Part shown: piece by piece, positions 30,682 to 41,967 of the stretch | Layout of the letters: each line of letters opens with the position of its first letter | Numbering within the stretch: the stretch's first letter is position 1 | Source of the DNA: Mytilinidion resinicola | Taxonomy: Eukaryota; Ascomycota; Dothideomycetes; Mytilinidiales; Mytilinidiaceae | DNA length: 64,000 bases | Assembly: GCF_010093595.1 (NCBI RefSeq) | Contig: NW_022985447.1 | Location: 1,554,903 to 1,618,902 of the forward strand | Direction of reading: 5' to 3' | Translations under genes and position numbers: made by a program | Notes under the pieces: generated by a model | The model's database searches: none | The model's input: the letters and a program-made list of their open reading frames with translations, nothing else | Told to the model about the DNA's origin: nothing

Positions 30682-31425
30682 ATGCTCGCTAGCGCCATCA
30701 TCCTCGGCCTTGCTGCCAACCTAGCTACGGCCGCCGACAACAACCAGATGTGCGACACCTACGCCTACAGCACCGACTGCAAGACCGAGTCTGCTTCCTA
30801 CTGGCAGCAGGACGGCTACCTCTTCCAGGGCGTCTCCGCCTACGTCTGGCCATCGTACAACTCGTACAAGCCATTCGAGGTCGAGGAGCAGGAGAAGGAG
30901 GCCAAGAAGCAGGAGCAGATCGCCAAGTGCAAGGCCGCTCACCAGTCCCCTACCCCCACTGCCACTCCCACTCCTTCCTGGGGTGGTGAAAAGAATGGAG
31001 GCGAAGAGAAGGGCGGCGAGCAGTCCGAGCAGGAGAAATGCGAGGCCGAGCACCAGGAGGACAACTACCCAAATCTCGTCCCCGTCTACCGCTGGAATCG
31101 CAAGGAGTCCGGCGACTACTACTTCACCACCGACCCCAACGACCTGGGCTCGCCCTACGGCTATGAGTACGACGGCCAGAAGTTCTTCATCATCCCCGAT
31201 GATGACGATTCTACCAACCTCGAGGGCCAGAACGACGTCGTGCCGTTCTTTGAGTGGTACAATGCCGACTGCGGTACCCACTTCTACACCACCGACCCGG
31301 AGGGTGAGAATGCGGTCAACCACGGCTTCAAGTATGAGCACATTTTGGGCTGGGTCCGTATCCAGGAGGGTGAGGGTACTGAGCCGCTTTACCGCTGGTC
31401 GAAGGAGGCTGAGTCTGAGGACTAA
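30682..31425 (+). CDS. Secreted DUF5648 protein
   Basis: 247-aa single-exon protein. Residues 1-18 are a signal peptide (MLASAIILGLAANLATAA). A Cys-containing N-terminal region follows (MCDTYAYSTDC..). Then a charged Glu/Lys linker and a Pro/Thr stretch (SPTPTATPTPS). The C-terminal half carries the aromatic repeat typical of DUF5648: VPVYRWNRKESGDYYFTTDP..GYEYDGQ, then VPFFEWYNADCGTHFYTTDP..GFKYEH..GWV, then EPLYRWSKEAES. Such domains occur in extracellular bacterial and fungal proteins; the exact role is unknown. Strong GC-rich codon bias and a good TATA box suggest high expression. Confidence 0.85.
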   Translation: MLASAIILGLAANLATAADNNQMCDTYAYSTDCKTESASYWQQDGYLFQGVSAYVWPSYNSYKPFEVEEQEKEAKKQEQIAKCKAAHQSPTPTATPTPSWGGEKNGGEEKGGEQSEQEKCEAEHQEDNYPNLVPVYRWNRKESGDYYFTTDPNDLGSPYGYEYDGQKFFIIPDDDDSTNLEGQNDVVPFFEWYNADCGTHFYTTDPEGENAVNHGFKYEHILGWVRIQEGEGTEPLYRWSKEAESED

Positions 31426-31950
31426 ACGTCGGTGGGAGACAAGAACTCTACGAAGGAATAAAGTGAATCGGCTATCAACCGTCAATGGCTGCAGGGCGCT
31501 CAGCTAATTCGACGGATTTTTTGGATGTTCATACCCCGCAGATCGTCATCACTGAAGCCATAGGAGAGCTCACCTGAGCTGCATTGTCAAGCAGAAGGCT
31601 GGATGGGGATCGGTATTGCGGGAGACGATGGGGGGGTTGGTGTACCTAATGCTTGGCTTTTTGAACACGGGGTGTTATCCTGTACTTAATAATGGATTGT
31701 TGTTTCGTTAGAGACTGGTGCACATGACTTGGACTCGTTCTTACTAACTAACGATTTTGATCGTGAACTTGCACTGCTGTCTACGATGAATACACCACCT
31801 TTCTATGCTTCTCCACCCGAGGCATTGGTGAGTTGTCTTACTGCTTCACTGCCTCCTTCCCTCGCGGTCGCACCCCTCTCGCGTTGACTGACCTATTCTA
31901 TCTCGCACAAATGCACAGGCCACGCTGCCACATCACGTGATCCGAATCCC
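31426..31950. other. Intergenic region
   Basis: About 0.5 kb. No protein-like frame; 3' flanks of two convergent genes. Confidence 0.3.
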
Positions 31951-33387
31951 TCAACGACATCCGACTATTAGAGTCATTAAGACGAGGTGTAGGTTTTGGA
32001 TTTCATCGACATGTTGTGCGACGAACTTGGCGCGATTATCGCTATTGATGCTCGTCACGGCGTCGTTTATCGCCATATCAATAGCTGTACTTTCTTTTTC
32101 ATCATTCTCCGCAGAGATCAGTTTGGCTGTCCTAGTAGCCTTGGTCTCTCTAAGCTCTGCCTTCTTTGGTTTTATCACGGTTTCAAGTTCGACCAGCAGA
32201 TATTTTTTTAAGTCATCCATATCACGCTGCTGCTAGGCTCGGAACATCGACTGATCTTTGTAATCACTCTTATGTCTAGCGCGCCCCAGGTCAATGATTC
32301 TGAAGCTCGGCGTATTCATAGATCGGTCTGTTGGAGGAGAAGATAGCGGGCCCGGTTGTATGGCAATGTTGCGGGGGTATACAGAGCCATGCATGAAGTG
32401 GGCGTCATGGAGCCGCTCGTAGAGGGCTCTGATCTCATTCTCGGGCATTGTTAGCAATCTTATCAAGCGTGTTGTTTGTGGCCAATGAGTAGTGAGAACT
32501 CACATCCATACCACAGGCACTCTCTTCTTGCTGTTCGCCTTCATATGTGTCTCTAGGCTTTGTCCACAATCTTCCATTAGTAAGATTTTGCATCGCTGTC
32601 CCCTATTCGACCCCTTGCGATCCCACTTACAGTAGCCGTAGAACTTGGGCACAGCGGGTTGCATGACAAGATGAGGATTGCAATGTCCCTTATGATGCAG
32701 CATAGTGACGGCATCTCTTGATTTGCTATGAGATAGGCAAAGGCATGCCTCCTGCTGCAGTTCGCTCATTTTCAAAGATCCTCCGAGAATTGTCGCTTCC
32801 TTCTTTAGCATTTGGGCGTTGTTTTCGCTGTTGTGGGATACAAGGTAATTCAGCTTTGCAATCACCGCTACCTCTCCTGTCTTTGATCGCCCGTTCACGT
32901 CCACAACATCTGGAAGCCTGAGAGAAGCGCGATAGACCGCACCGTGGCCACTCACCCCGACAAGATTCCGGAACGATAGTGTCAATGCGCCTCCCCGATA
33001 ATGCTGCCATTGGGGTTACGGGCCAATAATTTTCGGGACTGGTCGCTCGAACCTGAGCGGCTCGGAACCGACTTTGGGTGCTTCGAGATCCTCTGGCGCA
33101 ACTGTTGTCTGGTTTTCCTGGCCTTTGAGAACGCCAGTGTAATGCGAGTATAGGGCATTAGTAGGCGAAGATTTTGTTGTATTTGAAAGCGGCTTGACCG
33201 CTTCGATGGAAGTACAGCGACTAGTGTCATGGACGAGGAGGAGGCTGGGAAAGGAGCCGTCGTTCAGGCATTCTTCAAGCTTCGTTGGTAGCGACTCGTT
33301 CTGTGGGTGCGTCTCTGGTTCAAAGGATCGTTCTTCCCTACTAGCGGGTACTTGCCCCGCGAGGAGCGGGAAGGGTTTTCTGGGCAT
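31951..33387 (-). pseudogene. Kinase-like protein gene 1, broken by in-frame stops
   Basis: Minus-strand protein-kinase-fold gene. N-terminal region from ATG 33387 (..LPTKLEECL..LLLVHDTSRC), then a glycine-loop-like VGVSGHGAVYRA, a putative VAIK-like Lys (VIAKLNY), hinge KILLMEDCGQSLE, catalytic loop HFMHGSVYPRNIAI and IIDLGRARH (DFG-like). The usual catalytic Asp (HGD) is Ser here. A proposed intron lies at 32503-32429. Two in-frame stops interrupt it: TAA at 33016-33018 and TAG at 32233-32235, both explicable by CAA/CAG C-to-T change. After the second stop the frame continues with a charged helical tail (MDDLKKYLLVELETVIKPKK) to 31951. Paralogous to the broken gene at 37679. Probably non-functional. 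Confidence 0.65.
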
Positions 33388-33507
33388 AATTGCTGTGTAG
33401 GAGGTCGATTGTGTTTATTGAAAGCGTGATTGGAGGTGTCCCGTCAGAAAAGCTTGTTGAAGGAATTAGCGCTGTCACTGGGGACGAAGTATCGATCGGT
33501 CCGGGGG

Positions 33508-34279
33508 CTGGTAATGCACTTTCCCGCACGTTCAGCCCACGTTGCACAATGTCGACCTTCAGAGGTGTTACACAAAGTAGAATCTCAAGCCCGCGAATTA
33601 GGCAGCCTTTTTCGTCTCGATTTTGGAGCCGTCCCGGCTCAACGTAGCATTACATTCGTAGACGACGGCGTCAGCTTAGACAACTTACTCGTGAAGAGTG
33701 CACTCATCCCCCAAGAAAAGTACGCCTTGTCAATCACACTCACATCGTCTCTCCTCCAACTCAGTCACACACTATGGCTTCCAAATTCATGGAACAAGAC
33801 TGATATCATCTTTCTCCGAGCAAAAGGCGGCTCCGCCGTTGCCGGAACGACAGTAGACGTGAAAGCATCCGTATCTCACCCGCGAACAGAAGTCTAACAC
33901 CACCACCCTTCTCCGTCAACACACTTCGCCCGGAAACGAGTCGCCCAAGCTGCTTGCGCTTGGCATTATGCTGCTGGAAATCTTCTTCGGCCTCCCCATT
34001 GAAGACGTCCGGAAACCAGAGGATCTAGGCCCAAATAATCAGCCGAACGAGATGTCGGATTTCCAGGCGGTGTTGCGATGGTTACGGGAGAGGGAAGATG
34101 CCGGGGAGGTTTCATCCTTCGCCTTTCATTCTGCGACCGGATATTGTCTGAAATGCTTCGTCGGCCCCAGTGCAAGCTTGAAGAACGAATATTTTTCGAA
34201 AACGGTTGAAGCGCAGATTCTGCCTCCGCTGGAGGAGGAGATGACCTCTCTTCTTTATGGCCGCCGCGGTGATGCGTAG
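33508..34279 (+). pseudogene. DUF7580-domain remnant (frameshifted, truncated)
   Basis: C-terminal part of a fungal DUF7580 protein; such domains occur with HeLo-like or kinase-like modules in predicted cell-death/incompatibility proteins. Visible motifs: SITLTSSLLQLSHTLWLPNS followed by WNKTDIIFLR; KHPYLTREQ; LLALGIMLLEIFFGLPIED; NEMSDFQAVLRWL; and ATGYCLKCFVGPSASLK. The first part (to about 33860) and the last (from KHPYL to the stop at 34279) are in different frames, so one base has been gained or lost near 33860-33870; an intron there would be too short. The 5' half of a normal protein is missing. The fragment begins divergently about 120 bp from kinase-like gene 1. Confidence 0.65.
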
Positions 34280-35464
34280 AGCTAAGAATAGAGACTGCAT
34301 TTCATCTGGAATGGCGAACTGCAGCCAAACTGATTAATTGTGATTAAAGTATTGGGTTTTATCAAGGAGTGCACTTGTGGAATGAAGCGAAGAATCTTCC
34401 TCCGCTTTTGAAAACCGTGACGGTTGATGATCACGTGCTCGGCCATGGAACTATTCGGGGAATGCCGTGCGGGGGCCGCAACGTCTCCATCACCACACTC
34501 CTCTCAACATCACTAACATGTCTCCTGCAGCCACACCCTTCAATTCAAGCGACATTGGTCTTATGTGATAGCGGCGGTCGAAAACGTAAACAGGTGCCCG
34601 AGAAATCTCACGTTGAGATATATCATTTTTCTAGGATCCCCTAATCCCAAAAGGCGCTTCCGCCCCCATGTCAAACGCCCAGCTCTCGAGAGCCCCTTGT
34701 AGACTTATTTTATGAGTCCAGGCCCCCAGCGCTCAATTGTCCACGCTGTCGCCTTGAAACGGACAGCTGCGGGAAGTTGTTGTGCTGATGGCAGCGTTTT
34801 CGATTGTACTCACCATGACGGAGCCGTTCGCTGTCGTTGCTCTACGAGGGGGGTAGAGTTGCTCTACGAGGGGGGTAGAAAGCGCCGGGTATTAGCCTCA
34901 TTGCGCCCCCAACTTCTGTGGACCCCTGCCCCCTGGAATCTAGCCCTAGCGTGTAGCCCCGCCGTTGTTGTCAAGGTTTCTATTACAGACACCAGTAGTG
35001 CCCCCAAAATCGAGCCTTCAACCGTGGACCGGCCCACAGTTCAGCTAGATGGCACGGAGCTGATACGCGGAAACTCCTTTGCTTAAGATAGCCTGCCAAG
35101 AGACGCGCCTGGATTTATCCAGAGAACACGGCACGCCCCCAGGGGCACCAACAACATCCGTAGGGCCAAGCCTCCAAGTACGGGAAGGGTGGTTCGGTTG
35201 CTGGGTTTCGTGCAGAGATCACCACTTTTCACGATCGGCGTCTCTTCGTATTACCACCGATGCGCTCTATCCGGAATGAGGCTTGGAATAGTGCAGCTGT
35301 TGGAACACGGACCCCATGCCACATGGCAGGACTCGGAAATCATTGCAGAACCCAGAAAACCACGGCCTCCCGCTCCATTGTTCCCTGCTTCTCTGCTGCT
35401 CTTTCGAAATCCTTTGCGGGCCATCTCCACTTAACAAGAACGGGAAAGCTTTGAGCCTTGGAAA
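34280..35464. other. Intergenic region with 22-bp tandem duplication
   Basis: About 1.2 kb with no protein-like frame. A perfect 22-bp direct repeat lies at 34836-34879. Confidence 0.4.
34836..34879. repeat. Perfect 22-bp tandem duplication
   Basis: Unit gttgctctacgagg..gtaga occurs twice back to back (34836-34857 and 34858-34879). Non-coding. Confidence 0.9.
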
Positions 35465-37111
35465 ATGAACGAAGTTAGTTTCTCTATCGTCTGCCCTTTC
35501 CAACCTTGGCCACGATCTCTAACACCTCTCTAGAAAGGCCAAGACACCAAAGGACAGGACGGCCCGGAGGTTTATTACCCTCAGGCCGGCCTCGAAGTTG
35601 TGCCAAAGCAAGACCAGAAATGGGCGCACCATTACGTAGAGCCAGTTCATCTTGCGCCGCAGACGCCACAGACACCGCAATATCCGCCGCAATATCCGCC
35701 GCAATATCCACCGCAGTACCCTCAAAACGACAAAGAAGCATTACCACCGGCAGGAAAACCTTCAAAATTACAATCAAAGCGGAAACTTCTGAGTATAATT
35801 GCCCTAGTTGTTCTGATCATTATCGTCGCTGTGATCGGGGGTGCTCTTGGAGGGACTCTCCATCATGTGAAAAAGAAGGCCAGTGAAGCAGCAAGCTCCG
35901 CATCCGCAACGGCGTCTCCTTCCGCTACATCTTCACCGGCGTCAACTGCGACTCCATCGCCGACGACAAAGCCCCGTGGTATCCGAGAGAACTCACCTCT
36001 TGCAGTCACTGGATGGGTCACTGGCGATGAATATTCTATCCGCACCATCTTCCAGAGCGACGATGACATGATTCAATACTCAGCATTTGAATCCACAAAC
36101 AACGCTTGGAAACAGACTTCGAACATTACGAAAGCAAAGGCCGGAACGCCATTTGCTTTCACCTCGTTTGACAAGAAATGGTACGGGAATGATGAGTCAG
36201 TACGTATAATGACTCTAACTGGTTTAAGTTGTCTTATCCTAATCCTTCAAACTCCAGGTCATGCAACAGGAGCTGTTCTATTTAGACTCAAAGAGTAAGA
36301 CATCATTTGCTTCGCCTTGCGTTCCTATCACTAATAGTTCGCCAAGGCCAAATCAGCGAATGGAACTGGGACTCCACAACCATCTCGGGGAGTAGCGGCA
36401 GTTTAACCGCCTATACAGTCGCCACAGGCTCCGACTCACATCTAGCATCGTACTGGCCTTTCATCATCTATCAAGATGCTGGGCTGAACCTTCACGAGAT
36501 TGTTTACGACTGCACATACCCTGGATGCTGGAGTAACCGCTCCTTGAACATTTCGGCCGCAGATGGGAGCAATATCGCCTTTCTACCTGATGAGCAAAAT
36601 CTGCAGGAGATGAACCTGATCTACGAGCGAGATGACCACAAGATGATGAGCCTTGCCCGCAACACAACCTCAGGATCATTCAACACCGGTATGTACTCCC
36701 GCATTATGTAAACCGATCTCGTTGAAGCTCATACAACATGCAGCCTCTGCCTTCAGCGTCTCCCTCCCCACAGACGCCTCCATCGCTGCCCTTTCTGTAG
36801 TCCGTCCCTCTTCCTCCAACACCGCGCTAAACACGTACATCCTTTATCAGGATAGCGACGGGACCATTCAAGTGATATGGAAAGACGATAACTCAAGTTG
36901 GAAAGGTCCCTCTACGTTTCCAGCTTTCGCGAATGCCGATAACGGCACCAGCATTGCGTGCATGACCCAGGCATCATTTTTCGCGAATGCGCCGTTGCAG
37001 GCAGACAGCCCGCTGAGCAGGTGCTACTTCCAGGCCGGTGGTGCGTTGAGAGAAGTCAGATTAGACGGAACGGATTGGGCAGTCGTGGGGGATGTAGATG
37101 TGGTGCCTTGA
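35465..37111 (+). CDS. Membrane-anchored fucose-lectin-like beta-propeller protein
   Basis: Five exons: 35465-35473, 35534-36199, 36257-36293, 36338-36688 and 36744-37111; all junctions keep frame, product 476 aa. Exon 1 is only three codons. The N-terminus is cytosolic and Pro/Gln-rich with four PQYP-type repeats. One transmembrane segment follows (LLSIIALVVLIIIVAVIGGA). A Ser/Thr/Ala/Pro stalk leads to an extracellular C-terminal region with repeating lectin-propeller blades: YSAFESTNNAWKQTSNI; GQISEWNWDSTT; NLHEIVYDCTYPGCWS; TIQVIWKDDNSSWKGPS; ALREVRLDGTDWAVVG. This resembles fucose-specific (AAL-type) lectins seen in similar ascomycete membrane proteins. Sugar specificity is not established. 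Confidence 0.8.
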
Positions 37112-37678
37112 TGCTCTGAGTTTCGAAGCATTTCATTCGCGATTCTTTCTAAGAGACTGCTCAGGAGTCCCAAGGGTACCGCCCACACATTGGGGCGAAG
37201 CAGCTTAGCATGTGAGCGACTGGCGGAATCCGTTTATTCTTTTTCCTATGTCCCTCTTCGCGATGGTTCCATGAGAGAAGATAGAGTCCGGGTGTTTGCA
37301 TATCCGCGTTTGGCCAATTTACTGCTGTAGTACTATTTCATAGTTACACTTTTATTCTTCCCCGTAATCATACCTTTCTACCGGAGCGCACGACATCACT
37401 ATGGGCAGGGCCCAGCTAGCAGATAGCCTGGTGATGAAAAAGAAGTCTGGTCTCTACTGCATGAACATTTACATTGTGTTCGTATATTTGCGAGACAAAA
37501 GGCGTGACCTTGCTAACGACAAACGGGTGTCAAACGAACCTTGGAGACAGTTCCATACGTAATGGTGCGCTGCCTTTCTTCGTTGCGTGATGACCTCAAA
37601 GTTCAGATTTTACCTCCCAAATATTATCTCAAACTTGCTCTTCTTTCACAGCAGAAAAGACACTCAAGAGCAAGCGAT
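37112..37678. other. Intergenic region
   Basis: About 570 bp; no gene recognised. Confidence 0.3.
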
Positions 37679-38860
37679 ATGAAGCCCGCTTTACCCCCAA
37701 AACTGGAAAAGTTCCTCCCCAGCTCACAACTACCTACAACCCTTCTAGTTTCGGAACCACACACGTGTACATAAGTGCGGGACATAGTCTACAGTGGCAA
37801 TTCCCAACTTTACGACACAGTATTGCCAAGCCAGCATCTAGCATACCTTGAGAATAATAAACGCCTCACGCACCACATCGTAAAGTCGCGATCGGACGAG
37901 CCGGCAAAGTTGTTACGACACGTGCGGGTCTACCCACCCATCGAGAAAAGTCTGCTAGGAGAAGAGTCTAGCGTTGCATAGCTCTCTATCAACTTCCTCA
38001 GCCTCGCTGGTATCGGGTCGCATGCTGCGGTGTACCGCGCGCCGCTGGTGCTTCAGGAGCGGAACGCGGGGCCGAGTGCTGCGGTGACGGTGATGGCAAA
38101 GCTGGGGTATGTGAATCATCCGGAATCGGACGGCGACGAGGAGAAAGGGGATGGCACCGAGCATGGTAGTGACAACGAAGATACCGGGCAGGACTCCGAC
38201 TGGGAGGATGCTTGTGAGATGTTGAGGGATGAAGCAAAGACTTATACAAAGCTGATGAAGGGGATGTCTCGCACATTGATGGGGGGCATGAAGAAAGTGA
38301 AGCGCAAGAGCCGGAAGAATAGAAATAAAGAGAAGGGAGGGAGTCGTGAAGAGAAGCTGGGGCGGATTGAGCCTATTGTGCCGAGGTTCTATGGGTACTA
38401 TGAGTGGGAAGGCAACGCGGTCTCCGAGGAATTGGAGAAAGCTAGCAGAAAGGAGCTGCCTGATTTAGGAAAGGAGCAGAAGTGTGGAATTCTGCTTATG
38501 GAGAATTGTGGGCGGCGATTGGGAAATCCATATGGCCACGTTTTGGAAGGAGTATAGCCTGACTGGATGTAGGTCATCTTTTTCCGTTCCCTTGCGTGCT
38601 CTTCTTCCCTGGTCTTCGTGTTTACCGTGTTAGTAACGGTATCGGCAAGCTCTACGACTGACTCTATATACAGGGATTCGCTCATATCTCATCATATCCG
38701 CGCAACGTCATTGTCTAGCCGGGTCCGCTGTTCGAACCTCTTAGTCGTCGCTCCTTGGAACACCCCAGCTTTCGAATTGTAGACCTGGGGCGCGTCGGGC
38801 ATTGGACAGATCGTGTGGCGGGTCGATGCTTGGGAACGTGGAGAGCGCCGGAGAGGGGAT
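37679..38860 (+). pseudogene. Kinase-like protein gene 2, multiply broken paralogue
   Basis: Aligns along its length with the minus-strand gene at 31951-33387: LPPKLEKFL..LLVSEPHTC near the start, LAGIGSHAAVYRAPL (glycine loop), VMAKLGY, VPRFYGYYEWEG, GILLMENCGRRLG, AHISSYPRNVIV and FRIVDLGRVGHW. In-frame stops occur at 37772-37774 (TAA), 37979-37981 (TAG), 38555-38557 (TAG), 38659-38661 (TGA) and 38716-38718 (TAG). The last two sit where gene 1 has Arg and Gln, so CGA-to-TGA and CAG-to-TAG. The catalytic Asp position is Ser in both copies. An acidic/basic insertion lies near residues 120-190. A degraded intron follows 38569. End is approximate. Confidence 0.7.
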
Positions 38861-39729
38861 GTTACTAATCTCTGCGATCATCTTGCTACAAAGATTTAGG
38901 AGACGGAGGAACTGGGAATAGTGGAGATGGAAGAGTAGGAAAGCTAATCACGGAGGCTGGAACAAAAATACCATCGACGTGTTTGGCAGTCACCTTGCTT
39001 CGTGTTTCTTTTCTCATGCGAGTGAATTACCAGAGTCAATGACTAAATTAATTCCAGGAATCTGACCTGCGCATATAGCGTAGAATGTGAATCGTAGTCT
39101 TAGAAGTCAATCCAGTTGTCCTACAATGCTCTTCGCACGTTGATGCAATCGTCGATTGATGATGAATTTACTGTGAATCATGATCCCCATCGACTAGCCC
39201 TCGTAACATGGCCGTGACGCTGAGACAATCACAAGAACCCTGACATGCTGCTGAGACTTTTCAAAAATGCTTGAACTCTGGTGTTGAACTTGTCAAAGGT
39301 GGGCGATGGTCTCCTTAAGATTTTCACGACCGGAACTGGGATTGATTTCTATTGGCCGATGGAAACATGGCCCCACATGCGGAATTTACATGCTTTACTC
39401 ACGTGCAGCCGTCTCACGCCAGTGAATATAGCCCGCGACCTTCGTCCAGTCGGGATGCAGCCTGATTCTCTGGATCCCGAGAAGTCCTAATGGTGACTCC
39501 ACTTCGAAGGTTATCCCTCTTACTCTCTATGACTGACGAACATTTCCATTGGCTATATGGCTGACTGTCCGGCATTACTGTCCACCCCCGCAAACGCACC
39601 TCCGCGACTAGTCCGCACTCGATCTCAATAGCTGTAAATTCTTTGACCGCGAGCGAATTTTGTTGAATTCATTTTTTGTCCTCATCTATTCATCTCTGCA
39701 CATATTAGCTGTAGATACGCAGCGTCACT
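38861..39729. other. Intergenic region
   Basis: About 0.9 kb, no protein-like frame; includes the promoter of the P450 gene. Confidence 0.35.
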
Positions 39730-41511
39730 ATGCATTGGGCGCAATACGCGAACATTCTCGCGTTGAGCATTGGCGCGGTAGGACCCCACGTCCACCATGG
39801 AGAGTTCTTTGACGGCTGATATTCATTCTTGATATGTACCCCAGGCCATTCTCTATACCGTCACCTACTGCATTTACAACGTCTTCTTCCACCCCTTGCG
39901 ATCCTACCCTGGCCCGAAACTATGGGCTTCATGCTTCGTCCCATCCGCCATCCAGGCTCTCAAAGGGAGACTTCCATATGCCATCAAAGAGCTCCATGAC
40001 AAATACGGCGAAGTAGTTCGCGTCTCGCCGAACTACCTGTCTTACGATAGCGACCAAGCTTGGGAGGACATCTATGGACATATCAAGGGAAAGCACACCA
40101 AGACCTTCGAGAAGGACTACTCATTCTATGGTCCTACTCCATCAGGAGCGCCAAATATGTAATGCCGCTCAACATACTCGTTCAGGATGCTCGTTGATCG
40201 CTGACTTCATATAGCATCATGGCTAACGAAATGGACCACCGCCGCCTCCGCAAACTCCAATCCCACGCCTTCTCCGAAAAAGCCCTCGCAGAACAAGAGC
40301 CTTTCCTCCTTCAGTACGTCACCAGCTTCATCGGCGGTCTCCAAAAGCAAGTCACCGGCCCCGCGAAAGGCATCGTTCCCATCTCCATGTGGTTCAACTT
40401 CACGACTTTCGATCTGATCGGCGATCTCGCGTTTGCGCATCCCTTTGGCTGCATTGAGTCCGGGAAACTGCACCCCTGGATTGCTGTTACGTTTGACTAC
40501 ATCAAGATGATGGAGTTCATGCGTTTGACCCGCATTTTCCCGGTCATTGAGAAGTTGCTAGAGATGTTGATTCCGCAGAGCCTGAAGGATGTGAGGACTA
40601 ATCATGCGAAATGGAGCGCGGATAAAGCGCAAGAGCGAGTGAGGATGCAGACGGATCGGAAAGATTTTATGTCGTATATTCTGAGAGAGAAGGGGGAGAA
40701 GGGCATGTCACCCGATGAGCTGAACGAGAGTACATTGATCTTGGTGCTGGCGGGAAGTGAGACAGTAGGTTCATCTTTTTCCATGTTTCGAAAACACTAT
40801 GCTCACGTGAATCGTGATTAGACGGCTACAGTTCTTACAGGAATGACCTACTTTGTGCTCCAACGTCCTGAAGTCTACGAAAACCTGAAGAATGAGATCC
40901 GAACCGCCTTCAAATCAAGCGAAAACATGTCCATCGTATCCGTCGGCCAGTTGAAATATCTGAACGCTTGCATCGAAGAAGGCCTACGTATGTTCCCACC
41001 AGCACCAACAGCATTGCCTCGAATTGCGCCGAAAGCTGGAGAAGTCGTATGTGGCCGCTTCGTTCCTGAAGGTGTAAGTATTCATGACAAGCTTACTTTG
41101 ATATGAGTTTGCTGACTTGGCTTCCGTACAGACGGAGGTAGGTGTTACAGCGTGGGCAGCCCATCATTCGAAGCGCATGTGGCGGGATCCGGATTCCTTT
41201 ATCCCCGAGCAGTGGTTGGGCGATCCAAAGTATGATAGGGATCATAAGAAAGCGTCGCAGGCATTTTCATATGGGCCTAGGAACTGTCTTGGGAAAAAGT
41301 AAGATCTTCTCCATTAACTTACTGAATTTTAATTGGTGCTAACATGTTGTATAGTCTGGCGTGGGCAGAGATGCGCCTTCTAATGGCGAAGTTGCTTTGG
41401 AACTTTGACCTCGAGCTTTTGCCAGAAGATCGGGACTGGATGGATCGGAACAAGATTTTCATTTTATGGGAGAAGGCGGAGTTGCATGTCAAGTTGACTA
41501 CGAGGGCTTAG
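39730..41511 (+). CDS. Cytochrome P450 monooxygenase
   Basis: Microsomal P450, six exons: 39730-39777, 39845-40158, 40215-40764, 40822-41073, 41132-41298 and 41355-41511; product 495 aa. N-terminal membrane anchor (QYANILALSIGA..ILYTVTYCIYNVFF), proline hinge HPLRSYPGPKLWA, C-helix-like DHRRLRKLQSHAF, I-helix LAGSETTATVL, K-helix EEGLR, and the haem loop FSYGPRNCLGKN with the Cys at 41285-41287. All introns are canonical and 56-67 nt. The domain order and the PGP hinge resemble fungal secondary-metabolism P450s acting on hydrophobic substrates. No tailoring or backbone enzyme lies next to it, so a cluster role is not supported. Confidence 0.94.
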
Positions 41512-41967
41512 GGGTCCATAGTGACTACGAATATCACTAAGGTAGTAACGGCAGCATCGACAGCACCTTTCAGTTGCAACGAGATTTCTGGCAGTCGGCT
41601 TGAAACGGCCTGTTATCCTCCTGCATTGCTAAATGGCGTCTAGTGGCAATTTGGTGGGATGTGCGGCAGTGTGAGCCGTGCCGAAAGATGTGGGCGCGAT
41701 TGTATGGAATCGATCCTGCCATGATATCCTGTGAGACACGTGTACCTGTTTTAAAAACGATAGTATTGTGGTGATATTTATATTGGTGGGTTCTAGCTTA
41801 TTAGTAGGAAACTCATATGGCAAAATCACAAGGTAGTAGTGTCACGAAGCTAAAGTTCAAGTTGCGCAAATAACGTGCTTGAGTGAGTTGATTGGCTGAT
41901 GAGACTCATCTAGTAGACGAATGCGTGCGAGATGTATAGAACGAGAACTCAATCTAGGGTAGGAAAT
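41512..41967. other. Intergenic spacer between convergent genes
   Basis: About 450 bp, AT-rich, no gene seen. Confidence 0.3.

Noticed and set aside
30721..31485. 254-codon minus-strand frame rich in Leu/Val/Arg
   Set aside because: Antisense shadow of the DUF5648 gene, which has a signal peptide, TATA box and domain repeats.
39730..41511. Secondary-metabolite cluster around the P450
   Set aside because: No polyketide synthase, NRPS, terpene synthase or tailoring neighbours nearby.
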